From Przewalskia tangutica (lineage: Eukaryota; Streptophyta; Magnoliopsida; Solanales; Solanaceae), in assembly GCA_029844215.1 (NCBI GenBank), contig CM056736.1, positions 20,955,501 to 21,019,500 on the forward strand: a stretch of DNA of 64,000 bases, read 5' to 3'. The notes under the pieces are model-generated. The model had not been told where the DNA came from. It worked only from the letters and a program-made list of their open reading frames with translations, and did not search any database. Made by a program: the position numbers and the translations under genes. Of this stretch, positions 1 to 11,256 are shown in pieces; the first letter of the stretch is position 1, and each line of letters begins with the position of its first letter.

Positions 1-834
1 AGAACTTAAATTAACTTCAGAACAAACTAAAGCAAGAGGCATACCTTTCTTTGTCAACCATGCATGATAGTTGGAGCAGAATTTCTTTGTATGCCCAGGT
101 GCTTTACAGAAGAAGCATATTCTTTCTTCTGAATTATCAGAAGTATCCTTTTTGTTCTTCGTCGCATCTTTGCCTGCAGCTGCCTTGGTGGGTTCCTTTT
201 CCGTGGCAGTAAACTTGCGCTTCTTGCCTTTACCCTTAGGATTAGATGTTACGACATGAGCACTTTCTCCCTTAGTCATTTTCTGTCTCTCTTCCTCCTG
301 CACCAACTGAGCCTCAAACTCAGGTAGTGTCCACATCTCCCTTTGACAATTATAAGTCATCTTGAATTGACTAAAGTTAGATGGGAGAGACAGAAAAATG
401 AACTCAATGAGAACCTCATCAGAGATGTCATAATTATGCCCTATTAAGGCACGTTGCAATCTTGTCATCTCAATAACATGCTCTCTAACCCCTTCTTTTC
501 CCTTGTATTTTATTGTTGCCAACTTCACAAAGAGTGTACTAACTTCAGTCTTTTTACTCTTTGTGAATTTCTCTTCAAGGGCCTTAAGGTAATTTGAAGC
601 GCCGGTTTCTGTATCAGGTATTATGCCTCGAAAAGTCTCATGGATCGTTTGCTTCATCACCATTATGCACATGCGATCTGAATGCTCCCATTTTTCAATA
701 TCAGCCTTCTCTAAGGGAGTTATCTCATCCTCTTTATCAGGCTTGGGGCAATCAAATCTCAATGCTATGTCCAATTGCATGATCCCTAAGACTAATTTTA
801 GCTTTTCCTCCCACTGTTTGAAATTGTTCCCCAT
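1..834 (-). CDS. copia gag polyprotein, N-terminal 278 codons (partial)
   Basis: Reading the minus strand from the ATG at 834-832, the frame is open for 278 codons to the window edge. Gag is the capsid/nucleocapsid part of the copia polyprotein and packages the element RNA in cytoplasmic particles. The N-terminal two thirds looks like the UBN2/retrotran-gag domain of plant copia elements (W-x2-W spacing, and a helical segment around residues 95-130 ending in a LPSNF motif). Then come a Lys-rich linker and a CCHC zinc knuckle (CFFCKAPGHTKKFC) encoded at about 66-107. The frame is also open upstream of the chosen ATG, without another Met close by. No frameshift is visible. Confidence 0.88.
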   Translation of the reverse strand, partial: MGNNFKQWEEKLKLVLGIMQLDIALRFDCPKPDKEDEITPLEKADIEKWEHSDRMCIMVMKQTIHETFRGIIPDTETGASNYLKALEEKFTKSKKTEVSTLFVKLATIKYKGKEGVREHVIEMTRLQRALIGHNYDISDEVLIEFIFLSLPSNFSQFKMTYNCQREMWTLPEFEAQLVQEEERQKMTKGESAHVVTSNPKGKGKKRKFTATEKEPTKAAAGKDATKNKKDTSDNSEERICFFCKAPGHTKKFCSNYHAWLTKKGMPLALVCSEVNLSS

Positions 835-2520
835 GAGGGGCTTAATTTGACTTAGATTTGATATTATGTTTAGATCTGAAAATTCAAGAACAAGGAAATA
901 ATTTAGATACTATGCGTCACGATTTGATCCTTAAATCATAGTTCTAAAATCTATCCAAAGGCATGTGTAAAATTATTTGGTCCATAATATTTTTACCCAA
1001 AACACCATTCAGTAATGAAACACCTTTGGGTGCAATCATTTCCTTCAAGTATTCTGGTGTAGTGAATAAAGTACAACCATGTCAATCAACCTTTGGGTCA
1101 AATTAACATATCCATGAACTAATGACCAGGCCAGTCAACAAAGGGAGGAGGATCACAGACGGATCACTTAAGTTCCTAGCCCCTGATGCTTTTCTAGACA
1201 TCACTAGTCCATGTGTGTTGCAACTTATCACTACCCTTATGCACTAAACAATTTCGGCAAGCGCCAACCCTCCTTTGGGAAAGCTAACACTCACATCACA
1301 TCCATTTTTAACTTGTCATGAGTCATCTTTGCAAACGTCTTTAACAGAGCGGTTCGTTTGCGAACATCAATGCTTGACTAATGCGAAAACAACACATGTA
1401 TACCTAAACGCCTTTAACTAGATTTCAAAATTGCGCCTAAAACCTAATCTAGGACGTACCTATAGAATCTACTCGTCCTAAATAGAATACAACATCTTAT
1501 AGCACTTTTAAATCAGAATATACTAATTTTATATGTCAACTATATTCATCAAAATAATTATTAGGTTTTAGTAAAACTTTAGCAATTTTCAACAATGATT
1601 ACCTTTTAGAAATGCTTCAATAATTTATTTAGAAAATACTAAATAATTTTATGCCAGAATTAGCATTAATAGTGATCAAATTATAGAATAATAAATAGCA
1701 TTAATATGTCATAATTAGCATTAATGGTGATCAAATTATAACATAATAAATAGCATTAATATGTCATAATTAGCATTAATGGTTATCATATTATAGCATA
1801 ATAAATAGCATTAATATGTCATAATTAGCATTAATGGTGATCAAATTATAGCATAATAAATAGCATTAATATGCCATAATTAGCATTAATGGTTACTAAA
1901 TAATTTTATGTCAGAATTAGCATTAATAGTGATCAAATTATAGCATAATAAATATCATTAATATGTCATAATTAGCATTAATGATGATCAAATTATAGCA
2001 TAATAAATAGTATTAATATGCCATAATTAGCATTAATGGTTATCAAATCCTAATAATTATGCGAAATATAGCATAATACTTAGTAATTCTAGTAATTATA
2101 ATTATTACAACGTAAATTACAATTACTTACAATTATTCTAAGGTCTGGTAGCCGAAATAACTACCTCAAATTAATTCTTTATGACCAGATTCAAAAATTC
2201 AAGTCTGAATTACTTTCTCTAATTCGAATTTAAAACCTTAATTATGTTGCATAATTAATCCTTTCGAAAGCAGATCAGGGCACTTTCGTATTTATTCACT
2301 CAAATCAATAAATTATGAAAATTAAAAAAATTAAAATCTCAAATAAAAACTTCTCCAAGATCGTACGAAACGCAAGGATGGGTTCAAATTCAATATTTTA
2401 ATTCAAAACCGCATAAAATAAATCAATTAAAGCAAAATTTTAACAACTTCTTTTGCAACAATTAAATTCGATATGAAAAATAGAAAGCAATTAAAACGAA
2501 ATTACAATTCTTACATATCC
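835..2520 (-). other. long untranslated leader of the left-edge copia element
   Basis: About 1.7 kb separates the PBS from gag on the minus strand. No coding frame of note is present. The half next to gag (835-1480) is of mixed composition. The half next to the PBS is very AT-rich and contains the 55-bp tandem repeat listed separately. Confidence 0.6.
1663..2048. repeat. 55-bp AT-rich tandem repeat, about 7 copies
   Basis: A 55-bp unit starting with GCATTAATRGTGATCAAATT and continuing through ATAATAAATAGCATTAATATG recurs about seven times. Copies differ at single positions, and one copy (about 1883-1920) is replaced by shorter related sequence. The array lies in the leader of the copia element. 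Confidence 0.85.
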
Positions 2521-2534
2521 TGGCTCTGATGCCA
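2521..2534 (-). other. primer binding site (initiator tRNA-Met type)
   Basis: The minus strand reads TGGCATCAGAGCCA, one base away from the plant copia PBS TGGTATCAGAGC, and starts 2 nt after the LTR end. It fixes both the LTR boundary and the direction of transcription. Confidence 0.85.
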
Positions 2535-2536
2535 CA

Positions 2537-3203
2537 TGTTAAATTCCTTATGTCAGGTTTTTCTAATTTACTTAAAACCTTAACCTAGATCAATGTAAGA
2601 ATGAAATAAGCACAACGGAAACTACTTACTTTCCATCTTTATGGCCTTCCGTCTATTGCCTCCCAAGCAATATCAAAGGAATCGATGAAGATGACTTGAT
2701 TGACTTGCTCGCACGCTCAACCGACAAATTAATTGGCTAGTGAGTCCTTTCAAAACTCTTGAACTCTCTCTTACTTATTTTTGTCTCACAAATTGAAGGC
2801 AGAATTTCTAGTCTTATATGGAGCAAGACTGTGGAGAATCATGAGTCCAAGGTTATGGAGACCCAGCCCTTTTATAGCAGTGTAAACCCTTAGCAGGACT
2901 ATAAATGCTGAAAGTCATAAAAAAGGAATAAACCAGAAAGATTCCATTTCCTTATTTAGCCTAAATTTATCACTGCTATTATTTTAATCAACTATAATTG
3001 GTCCATTAACAATTATAATTGATTAACATTATTCTATATGTATTTGTGTCCAAATCCTTATTGAAATACGTATAATGCCATGACTTAATTAATCACATTG
3101 TTTGGCATATTTTAATCATTATATAAATGTAATCTTGCGACATTATTCATAATGCACGTATGTCCAACTTAATTATTGTAATTAGACGTCTCTAAATCCA
3201 ACA
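2537..3203 (-). repeat. 5' LTR, 667 bp
   Basis: On the minus strand it begins TGTTGGATTTAG at 3203 and ends TTTAACA at 2537, directly before the PBS. These are the expected TG...CA ends. The 5 bp outside (3204-3208, ATAGT) are the candidate target duplication, but the partner lies outside the window. Confidence 0.8.
2865..2876 (-). promoter_or_regulatory. LTR TATA box
   Basis: The minus strand has CTATAAAAGGG in the middle of the LTR. This is a strong plant TATA box in the position expected for the U3/R promoter. Confidence 0.6.
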
Positions 3204-3398
3204 ATAGTTTCTAAAAACAACTACTCATATGAAATATTGCTCAAATAAGAATTTATGTGTGCGCTTATGATGTTGCATTCTTGTGTGCGCTTGATCGTGG
3301 ACACAAAAATGAAAAGTCAAATGATGCATGCGTAAGAGGTTTTAATTTGAGCCCATGAAACTGTCGTATTTCTTTGTACAAATTTATGTACTTTTTAC
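3204..3398. other. short spacer
   Basis: Ordinary AT-rich sequence between the copia LTR and the hAT end. I see no feature in it. Confidence 0.4.
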
Positions 3399-4535
3399 TA
3401 GGGGTGGCCAACGGGCCGGGACAGATTTGACAGGATCGGGGTGGGGCGGGGCGGGATCGGTCCCCGGCGGGACTGGTGGGCCGGGACTAGTGGGATTCAC
3501 TGATGTCCCGTCCCAGTTTTCCGGTCCCGTCGAAAAAGAGTATCGGTCTTTGCAAGCCGGGGCAGAACGAGATCGGGTCGGGAGCGGGATTTTTTATTTT
3601 GCACTTAATTTAAAAAATTAACATATATAAACAACTCAATAATTGAACAAGATAGTGTAATAAAAACATCTCAACGCTATTTTTTTGCCTCTTATATTAT
3701 TTAATAGAAATATGATTTTTTTGTAATACAGATATAACTGTCAAAATTGCAACTTTGTGGTGTTGTTCAAAGTTGCAACTTTGTGGTCATAACATTTGAT
3801 CTAGAAAAACCTTTAAAAGTAGGATTATATATTTCTCTAATATAATGAATAAAATCACACGATGAAGGAAATGAAAAAGGCAAACCCTCCACAACAATCA
3901 ATTTTGCTATTGCTTCACTATCTCTATGTTTATCGTATTTAGGGCCTATAATTCCCCCTATCATAGGATTAATTTGACTCTGTACTTGATCCGGGACAAT
4001 ATGTGAACTTTGTCTCAATGGAGAGGGTGCTTGCACACCCTCTTTTCTAGCCTCATATTGGGAATACCTAGCTGGGTGATCCCTTTGTATATGTCTAATT
4101 AACCCCCGCTTTCACCCTAACCTTTTCCAGTTTTAAATTTATAAACATCTTTACAAATTTTACATAAAGCTACTTGATTCTCCTTGTCCCTATCAAAAAA
4201 AATTCATGCATCTGATTTTAATGGTCGTTTTGCTGAACCTCGTCTCATACTAGGAGGGAGTAGGAGGCGTTCCAGTTGGAGGTTCACTAGTGTGTGTTTC
4301 ATCTACATTAGTGGGTGTGTAATCTAGAGCATCTTCTAAATTAAAGTCTTGTTGAGTTTCAGAAAATATCTGCTAGTCTAAATTATATGGTATTTCAGAA
4401 AAATATTCAGTATCAACAAAATCATCCTATCTAGAAGTAGGACTATGAATAATAGAAGAAGTACATCTGCCCATGTTACATCTACTAGAAGAAGAAGACT
4501 TACCCTTACCCTTAAACATACATCTAATTCCTTTC
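3399..4535 (-). mobile_element. hAT DNA-transposon remnant
   Basis: The right-hand end of the element (left on the + strand) begins TAGGGGTGGCCAACGGGCC. A GC-rich block of repeated GGGCCGGG-like words follows, typical of hAT termini. Inward lies a minus-strand transposase remnant. The opposite terminal repeat and an 8-bp target duplication were not found, so the 5' end is probably lost. This is a dead, internally deleted copy. Confidence 0.65.
3767..4535 (-). pseudogene. hAT transposase N-terminal part (BED zinc finger), truncated
   Basis: From about 4535 downwards the minus strand encodes a Ser-rich N-terminus and then a BED-type zinc finger. The finger has a CKIC pair near 4160 and a RHIQRDH segment near 4090, with a frameshift between the two halves. 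The next 89 codons (4036-3767) are open and contain AIAKLIVVEGLPFSF, close to the conserved stretch that follows BED in plant hAT transposases. The catalytic DDE/RNase-H-like core and the C-terminal dimerisation domain are absent. Confidence 0.7.
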
Positions 4536-5312
4536 ATTTTAATTATACTAATAAATAGTTAAAGATAATGAAATTAAGTGCGCTAAATAAAATAAAGACA
4601 CAATAATAATTTAATGAATGAACGGGTGTACCAAACGCCGGCGTGTATTAGAATTCGTGAAAAAAATCAACACTTTGAAATTGACATGAGATTAAAAACC
4701 AGTGATCAGCAAATTAACACATTAAATAAAATGAAATAAATATATATTAATAATAAAATATACTATATCTGATCTAATTTATGTGATATTTTTTGCTTTT
4801 TTCAGAGTCAAATTTACTAAATGTTAAAGCTAAATTAGATTAGATTAACTCAGTATTTTAAGATAAAATATTATATAATTAAAAACTATATAAAAAGTAC
4901 TATAAATTGCAACTTTTTTTATATCAATTTGATGAAAAAATACATTTTAGTTAAATACTTATCAAAAGTTTATACATTTTGAATCTCGAAAAGTAAAAAA
5001 TTTCACATAATTTGAAGCAAAAGGAGTAATACGTTTCACATTTTTCATAGGCCACTTGGATTAATGAGAAAGTTTTGCTACTAGTTGCATTATACAAGGA
5101 AAAGTTTCAAGGGTACAAGTGAAATTATAATATGTATGCTAAGCATATTATATTCCTAAGCTAAGCCCCTCTCATCTCTTTCTGAGTACACCTCCTTCCT
5201 GCAGAATCCTGGAAGCTGCTAATGACAGAATCCCATGTTTTTCTCTCTCTCTAACACTGAATTATTATATGCACAGAATATATAGAAGCAAGATATGATG
5301 ACGAGATTTGTT
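4536..5312. other. AT-rich intergenic DNA
   Basis: No coding frame, terminal repeat or RNA gene recognised. It is the left flank of Copia-1 and ends in the candidate target-site base run TTGTT at 5308-5312. Confidence 0.4.
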
Positions 5313-5519
5313 TGTAGACGTATATATTCTAGATACAATTCTATTTCTATCTAATAATTAAAATATTTTCATATATTATATAAATATAATTATGATAAGA
5401 CTAGAATTTATCTTTTGTATAAACTTAGGATTTTTATTATATAAGGGATGAATATTATACTCTATATATACTTTGATATTAATGAGAAGACTCTCAAGAG
5501 AGATTAATATCATCTTACA
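5313..5519 (+). repeat. Copia-1 5' LTR, 207 bp
   Basis: Starts TGTAGACGTATATATTC and ends CATCTTACA. It is the same length as the 3' LTR and clearly similar along its whole length. A TATATATAC motif near 5462-5470 is a likely promoter TATA box. Confidence 0.88.
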
Positions 5520-5531
5520 TGGTATCAAGAC
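5520..5531 (+). other. Copia-1 primer binding site
   Basis: TGGTATCAAGAC abuts the LTR end and matches the initiator tRNA-Met PBS core TGGTATCA. Confidence 0.8.
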
Positions 5532-5658
5532 TTAAACTCCAAAAACCATAGAAATTTTCTTCCCTAGCCGCTGGCATCATCCCCCTCCCACGGCGTCGCG
5601 GCTCCCTTCTTCTCTTCAAGAAATTTCTTGGTCTTTCTTTTCTTCATCTCTTCTCTAA

Positions 5659-6556
5659 ATGGATACTCAGGAGTCTACCACTGTTGTTGACGTTTCTACC
5701 TCCACAAATCCCACCACCAAGTCGTCACCATCTTTTCATCCCGCTCTAACTGTTTCCAACATCAAGAATCATATCCCCATCCTTCTTGATCAAGAAAACA
5801 GTCAGTATTATCCTTGGGTTGAACTGTTCCGCAATCATGCATGTCTCTATAACGTGCTTGATCATATTGATGACATCATTCCGCGTCATTCGGAGGTTGA
5901 TGATTCTACTTGGCACCGTCTAGACGCCGGCGTCAAACAATGGATATATGGTAGTATTTCTCAGGATCTACTTCTTACTATCATGAAATCTGACTCCACA
6001 ACCCGTGACTTTTGGAATCGTTTGGAGGAAATTTTTCAGGACAACAAACACACTCGTGCTGTGTATTTGGAGGAGCAATTTAACAATACACGTCTTGAAA
6101 ACTTTTTCAACATGACTGAGTACTGCAAACAGTTAAAGCTCATGACGGATCAACTTGTTGTTGTCAACTCGCCTGTTACTGACACCAAAATGGTGTTACA
6201 ATTGATTGATGGTCTCCCTAAAGGCGAATATGATACATTGACCACCATGATTCAACAGGCGGATCCGTTACCCAGCTTTAACAAAGTTCGCTCATAGTTG
6301 CTGCTCGAAGAAACTCGCTGTGCTAAGCAAAGAAGAGCGCGCGTCGGCTCCCATCATCGTCTGACTCGCGGTGCCTCAAAGATGTAGTCGCGGCGCCTGC
6401 CCCATTCTAGTACCAGCAGACCTTCAACCCTTATTCCCACCACGGGTTGTTAGGTCCAGCTCCAACACCACAGAAAACCTACTTCATGCAGGGACAGTTC
6501 CAACAACCCTCCTCTGCCAGGACACCCACTGAGTTGGGTCGCCAAAGACTTCGAAC
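5659..6556 (+). pseudogene. Copia-1 gag, interrupted by a stop
   Basis: The first 212 codons are open and contain the copia gag domain (a Ser/Thr-rich start, then a domain with YYPWVELF and LPKGEYDTL). The stop at 6295-6297 sits in the context KVRS-stop-LLLEETR. Relatives have a Gln there, so a CAG-to-TAG change is likely. Downstream sequence still shows gag-like words but has more stops, and I see no zinc knuckle. Confidence 0.82.
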
Positions 6557-7093
6557 ATGCAATACGGCGACAACAATTGGTACATGGACTCCGGAGCTAC
6601 ATCTCACATCACCCAGTCTGCAGGTACTATTCATAAACTGTGCAGTTTAAAACATCTTCAATATGTTACAGTTGGTAGTGGACAACGCATTTCAATAAAG
6701 GGTTATGGTACATCATACACACAACATCCCCATCCACCATTCTCCCTTAAAAATACCTTATATGCCCCACACATGATTAAGAACCTAATCTCTGTCCGCC
6801 AATTTACTCGTGATAATTCTGTCTCTGTTGACTTTGATCCTTTTGGTTTCACTGTAAAGGATCTCCGTACGGGGACACTTCTTACGAGATGCAATAGCAC
6901 GGGGGATCTCTATCCATTCACATTCACCTCTGCTGCCAGATCTTGTTCTCCCGTCTCTCTAGCGGCTATTTCTTCTTCGACATGGCATAATAGGTCTGGT
7001 CACCCAGGACTCCAGTCTTTAATTTTTTTAGAGACAATAATTTCATTACTTGTAATGGGAAGCTTGCCCAAAATTGTGTTTCTTGTTCTTTAG
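6557..7093 (+). pseudogene. Copia-1 protease and GAG-pre-integrase region
   Basis: A 178-codon open segment starts at the protease. WYMDSGATSHIT near its N-terminus holds the aspartic protease active site (DSG), which cleaves the polyprotein. Further on, LYAPHMIKNLISV is the conserved protease tail, and STWHNRSGHPG corresponds to the WHxRLGHP motif of the pre-integrase domain. The frame is lost at about 7040. Confidence 0.82.
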
Positions 7094-7585
7094 ACAAACA
7101 TAATCGTCTTTCGTTTAAATCATCTACTAGTGTCACATTTGCACCATTTGATATAATACATGCCGATTTATGGACATCACTTGTTGTTAGTTCTCCCGGT
7201 CATAAATATTATCTTGTCTTGCTAGATGATTTTTCTCACTATATCTGGTTGTACCCTCTCAAATATAAATCGGAAGTGTTTACCAAATTTCTTGAGTTTC
7301 GACAATTCATCCAAACACAATTTGAAAAAGGTATCAAATCATTTCAGTGCGATAATGGTCGTGAATTCAATAACTCTATGTTTTTATCGTTTTTGTACCA
7401 ATAATAGCATGATTTTTCGCTTCTCTTGCCCTCACACCTCACCACAAAATGGTAAAGCTGAAAGAATCATCTACACCATTAACAATATGATTCACACCAT
7501 ATTGATTCATGTCTCCCTCCCTCCATCCTTCTGGGTATATGCTGCTAAAATGTCAGAATACATTCTCAATATTCTCCGTACTAGA
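7094..7585 (+). pseudogene. Copia-1 integrase, first part (frameshifted, split by an insertion)
   Basis: Integrase joins the element cDNA to host DNA. Visible pieces are IIHADLW (first catalytic Asp), FQCDNGREF (second Asp), and after a frameshift near 7400 SCPHTSPQNGKAERI (catalytic Glu). The frame stops abruptly at the solo LTR inserted at 7586 and resumes after 8822. Confidence 0.85.
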
Positions 7586-8817
7586 TGTTAGCGATTTTAC
7601 GTATGCTCACGCAAGTGTACGTATCGCTCAAGTAATATAGTCTGTAAGACCGAATATCGTCCACAGAGATGGTTATCAATTACCGATTATCTAATCTATT
7701 GTATCTATTTGGCAATCGTAAGGATGCTTTTGGTTTTTTATCTAAGAACTAGCTAGAGTAAATTGCAGTAATTAACCTAAGTATGCTTTAATTTAAATCA
7801 GTTTTGATGGAAATAGGGCTTCCAATATCCTCAACTATCCACTCTTTTTCAATCCTTAATGCAACAACAATGACTTCTTCTTCTTTGTTAAGATGGCAGG
7901 TTAACTAATCTGTCTTATATTCCGGTTAGGATATATAAAAGCTCAACTTTATATAGAAACCTTCTATATTTCTATGATAGATTTAGTATACAGGAGGATT
8001 AAGAACAATAACCTTAAATACTACATAAGTATCGGGGTACTTTCATCCGCGATTTTAACCTATGTCTATTCAATTATAGCATATCCAAATCTCCCCTCTC
8101 GGATATCGATTCGAAATCATATAGATTAGATAATTAGTGATCAATTAATTATCAAACATTCAATCCAATACTGAATAGATCTTAACCAATTGAAGAAGAA
8201 ATCAATACTAATGCATTAATTCATAAAAAGTGTTTCAAGCGATTCAATGGAAAACCCTAATATAAAGATTAGCTCCTAGACCTTGTCATGCTAAGAACTA
8301 ATATATAATCCAACATGAACTGAAATAAAACAAAGAAAAGAAAAGAAAATAACTTGAACGTGGTCTCCAATCTTCTAGCCTCCAAATTTCTCTCCAAAAG
8401 TGTGATAGAATATCTGAGATGCCCTAATAAATCTGTCCTAGGGGTTTATATACGTTGTCTAAAACTCTTGCTTCGGACCCTTTTGCCCCTTGCCAAATTC
8501 GCCTCGGATCTGGAAAAACCCACGTCGGCGCCGCGGCCCTGCATTTTGGCGCCACGGCGCCGAAAGTCCTGTTGCTCTCTGAGAAAATAGCATCGCGGCC
8601 CTTCAGGATTTTCGTTCGGATGCTGCCAAATGTCATCTATTTGTCCCGCGAACCCACTTTTCTGCTCATTTTTAACCTCTTTTTGCCATTTTTTCATTTA
8701 GAACCGCAGTGACTCAAAAGAAAGAAAAACGACCCTAACACGATATTAATTTCAAAGAAAATGAGAAAAATACTAACTAAAAACGACTCAAAAAGTGTAT
8801 ATAAAATATACCTAACA
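7586..8817 (-). mobile_element. solo LTR (family X), 1232 bp, nested in Copia-1
   Basis: Read on the minus strand it begins TGTTAGGTATATTTTATATA and ends AATCGCTAACA, with inverted TGTTAG/CTAACA ends. It is flanked by CTAGA (7581-7585) and CTAGC (8818-8822), a target duplication with one change. Removing it together with one flank restores the integrase reading frame. A relative with attached internal sequence lies at 13666-15143, which shows it is an LTR. It contains no gene; short open frames around 8424-8700 come from GC-rich sequence. It is probably from a Ty3/gypsy element, but the lineage is unsettled. Confidence 0.82.
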
Positions 8818-8822
8818 CTAGC

Positions 8823-9500
8823 ACTCTTCACAACATGACCCCTACCGAAATCCTCTACCATAGAGTCCCCTCCTATGATCATCTACGGATTTTCGGTTGT
8901 CTGTGTTATCCCAACTTTAACTCTACCGCCCCTCACAAGCTCGCTCCTAGGTCCGCTCCATGTGTCTTCCTAGGCTTTCCACCGAACCATAGGGGTTATC
9001 TATGCTACGACCTATCCACTCGTCAAATTCATATTTCTCGTCATGTCATATTCGACGAGACCACATTCCAATTTTCGAATCTTCAGAAATTTCCAAAATC
9101 GGATTACTCATTCCTTGATGAGCTTGCTATCTCTCCCATCATCCTTGATCAGCTTATCTCTTCTGACTCATCGACAGCGCCACGACCTAGTGTTGAGGCG
9201 CCGCGGTGCCAACTTTCCGGAGAGGTATGCTCTCCCAACTTATTGATAGCGCCGCATCCCAGTGATGAGGCACCGTGGCGCCATATTTCCAGAGAGGCCT
9301 GTCACTCAGATAGCGTCGCGACGCTAGATCCAGGCACCGTGGCGCCTCCGATGGCTTCGCCCCCACCTTCTTCTTTTCCGACCCTACCATCAGTCTCAGC
9401 CCTCCCTACTCAACCAACACCGCCTCCCACTGTCCCCAATCACCAAATGGGAAACTCATGCCAAGCATGGAATCTTCGAACCCAAAGTATAATTTAACTT
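8823..9500 (+). pseudogene. Copia-1 integrase C-terminal part and Pro/Ser-rich linker
   Basis: After the nested LTR the frame continues with MTPTEILYHRVPSYDHLRIF and GCLCYPNFN, then VFLGFPPNHRGYLCYD and ISRHVIFDE, the standard copia integrase C-terminal landmarks. A low-complexity linker follows (about 9175-9450). In it a segment of about 75 bp containing GCGCC words is imperfectly duplicated, giving two related blocks of about 25 residues (APRPSVEAPRC and APHPSDEAPWR). The frame ends at 9497. Confidence 0.85.
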
Positions 9501-9569
9501 GTCAGCCCAAACCATTTCTCCAATTCCCAAAAATCCTATATTGGCTAAACAAGACCCTAATTGAAATGC

Positions 9570-10725
9570 GGCTATGTCTGAAGAATTCAATGCTTTAACT
9601 AAACAACACACATGAGATCTAGTACCTAGACCTGAAGGGGTGAATGTGATTCATTGTCTGTGGCTTTTTCGTCACAAATTCAGAGACAATGGAGATCTTG
9701 AGAGGTATAAGTCACGACTTGTGGCTAATGACACAAATCAGGAGGAGGGCATTGATTGTGGTGAGACCTTCAGCCCGGTTGTCAAACCAGCTACCATTCA
9801 CACAGTTTTGAGCATTGCCATAGGTAAACACTGGTCGATCCATCAGCTTGATGTAAAGAATGCATTCTTACACGAGGATCTGAGAAAAACAGTCTACATG
9901 CATCAGCCGCAAGGGTTCACCCATCCAGCAATTCCTCAATATGTGTGTCGTCTCTGTAAGTCACTATATGACCTGAAACAGGCCTCCCGTGTGTGGTATG
10001 ATCGCTTTGTCAGGTATATCTTGCAGATTCGGTTTGTATGTAGCAAGAGTGATACATCACTATTCATCTTTCATCGAGGTAGTAACACTGCTTACTTATT
10101 ACTTTACGTGGATGATATTGTTCTTACTACCTCCTCCGACGGATTGAAAAATGAGATTATTGTCTTGCTTAAGTCTGAATTTGCAATGACTGATTTGGGG
10201 AAACTGAGTTACTTTTTGGGGATATCAGTGACCAAGTCTGCCAATCATATGTTCTTGTGTCAGCGTAAGTATGCAGAGGAGATTGTGTACAGGGCTAAGA
10301 TGACGAACTGCAAAGATGTGCCTACTCCAGTTGATTCTAAATCTAAGCTCAGTGCCATGGATGGTGCTCCAGTCTCTGATCCTACTCTGTATAAGAGCCT
10401 TGTAGGTGCACTTCAGTATCTCACATTCACCAGGCCAGACATAGCTTATGTTGTTCAACAGGTGTGTTTATTCATCCATGCCCCCAGGGAGTCTCATTTC
10501 ACTGCTCTTAGTATCATTCGATACATTAAGGGCACTCTTGATTATGGTTTGCACCTATACTCCTCTGCACCAAACAAGTTACTTTCATATACGGATGCAG
10601 ATTGGGCAGGGTGTCCGGACACGCGACGCTCCACCTTCGGCTTTTGTGTTTTTTTAGGGGATAATCTGATTTCTTGTCCGCTGTTTAATGTGCTACCCTA
10701 CCTCGCCTACCGAGGTCGAGTCTGA
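9570..10725 (+). pseudogene. Copia-1 reverse transcriptase and start of RNase H
   Basis: RT copies the element RNA to DNA. From 9640 the frame is open for 361 codons. Landmarks are WLFRHKF, RLVAND, HQLDVKNAFLH (first catalytic Asp intact), LYDLKQAS (usually LYGLKQAS), LLYVDDIVL (catalytic YVDD intact) and LSYFLGI. RNase H begins near DADWAGCPDTRRS. Upstream, a TGA at the place of a conserved Trp (near 9611) separates it from the linker. The polymerase core is better preserved than the rest of the element. Confidence 0.88.
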
Positions 10726-11015
10726 GCGTGCAAATATAGTAAATGAGATTTGTTGGCTCGTAAATTTCATATTAGAACTTGATGTCCTTTGAGTCGACAT
10801 CTATCAGGTAATCGTGATAACACCTCTGTCATCTATCTGTCTCATAATCCGGTTCAACTTCAGCGAACCAAGCACATTGAGATAGACCTACACTTGTTCG
10901 TGAGAAAGTTGCACTAGGTCATGTCAGAGTGTTACAGGTTCCATCATCCTATCAGTATGCAGATATATTTGACAAAGGACTTCCTGCATGCTTATTTCTT
11001 GACTTGAATACGCCT
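10726..11015 (+). pseudogene. Copia-1 RNase H C-terminal remnant
   Basis: After the frame breaks at about 10670-10725, other frames still encode YLSHNPVQLQRTKHIEID and SYQYADIF, the conserved C-terminal part of copia RNase H (R-TKHI-D and ADIFTK-like). It is frameshifted and non-functional. Confidence 0.78.
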
Positions 11016-11036
11016 CGTCATGCCTCCTCCCGCTCC

Positions 11037-11049
11037 GACTGAGGGGGTG
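11037..11049 (+). other. Copia-1 polypurine tract
   Basis: GACTGAGGGGGTG lies immediately before the 3' LTR, as expected for the plus-strand primer. Confidence 0.7.
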
Positions 11050-11256
11050 TGTAAACGTGTATATTCTAGATACAATTCCATCCCTACCCCATAATTACAA
11101 TATTTTCATATATTATATAAATATAATTATGATAAGATTATGATTCCTCTTTTGTATATGCTTATAATTCCTATTGTATAAGGAATGAATATTGTACTAT
11201 ATATATACTTTGATATTAATGAGAAGACTCCTCAAGAAAAATTAATATATCTTACA
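11050..11256 (+). repeat. Copia-1 3' LTR, 207 bp
   Basis: Begins TGTAAACGTGTATATTC and ends ATATCTTACA. It is exactly as long as the 5' LTR, with scattered substitutions, so the insertion is not recent. Confidence 0.88.

Larger units (their letters stand above)
1..3203 (-). mobile_element. Ty1/copia retrotransposon, 5' half, truncated by the left window edge
   Basis: On the minus strand the order is LTR (3203-2537), primer binding site (2534-2521), a long AT-rich leader with tandem repeats, and a gag frame that stays open to position 1. This is the canonical 5' order of a copia element. Protease, integrase, RT and the 3' LTR lie outside the window. The gag frame has no stop, so this may be one of the less decayed elements here, but activity cannot be judged without the rest. 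Confidence 0.85.
5313..11256 (+). mobile_element. Copia-1: full-length but defective Ty1/copia element
   Basis: Two 207-bp LTRs (5313-5519 and 11050-11256) bound an internal region in the order PBS, gag, protease, integrase, RT, RNase H, PPT. The flanking 5 bp (TTGTT and TTCTT) match at four of five positions, a plausible eroded target duplication. A 1.2-kb solo LTR of another family interrupts integrase. The short LTRs and the gag/protease style suggest the Ale/Retrofit lineage, a tentative assignment. Confidence 0.9.

Noticed and set aside
8354..8712. Cluster of open frames on both strands
   Set aside because: They lie within a solo LTR, overlap each other on both strands and reflect locally high GC content.
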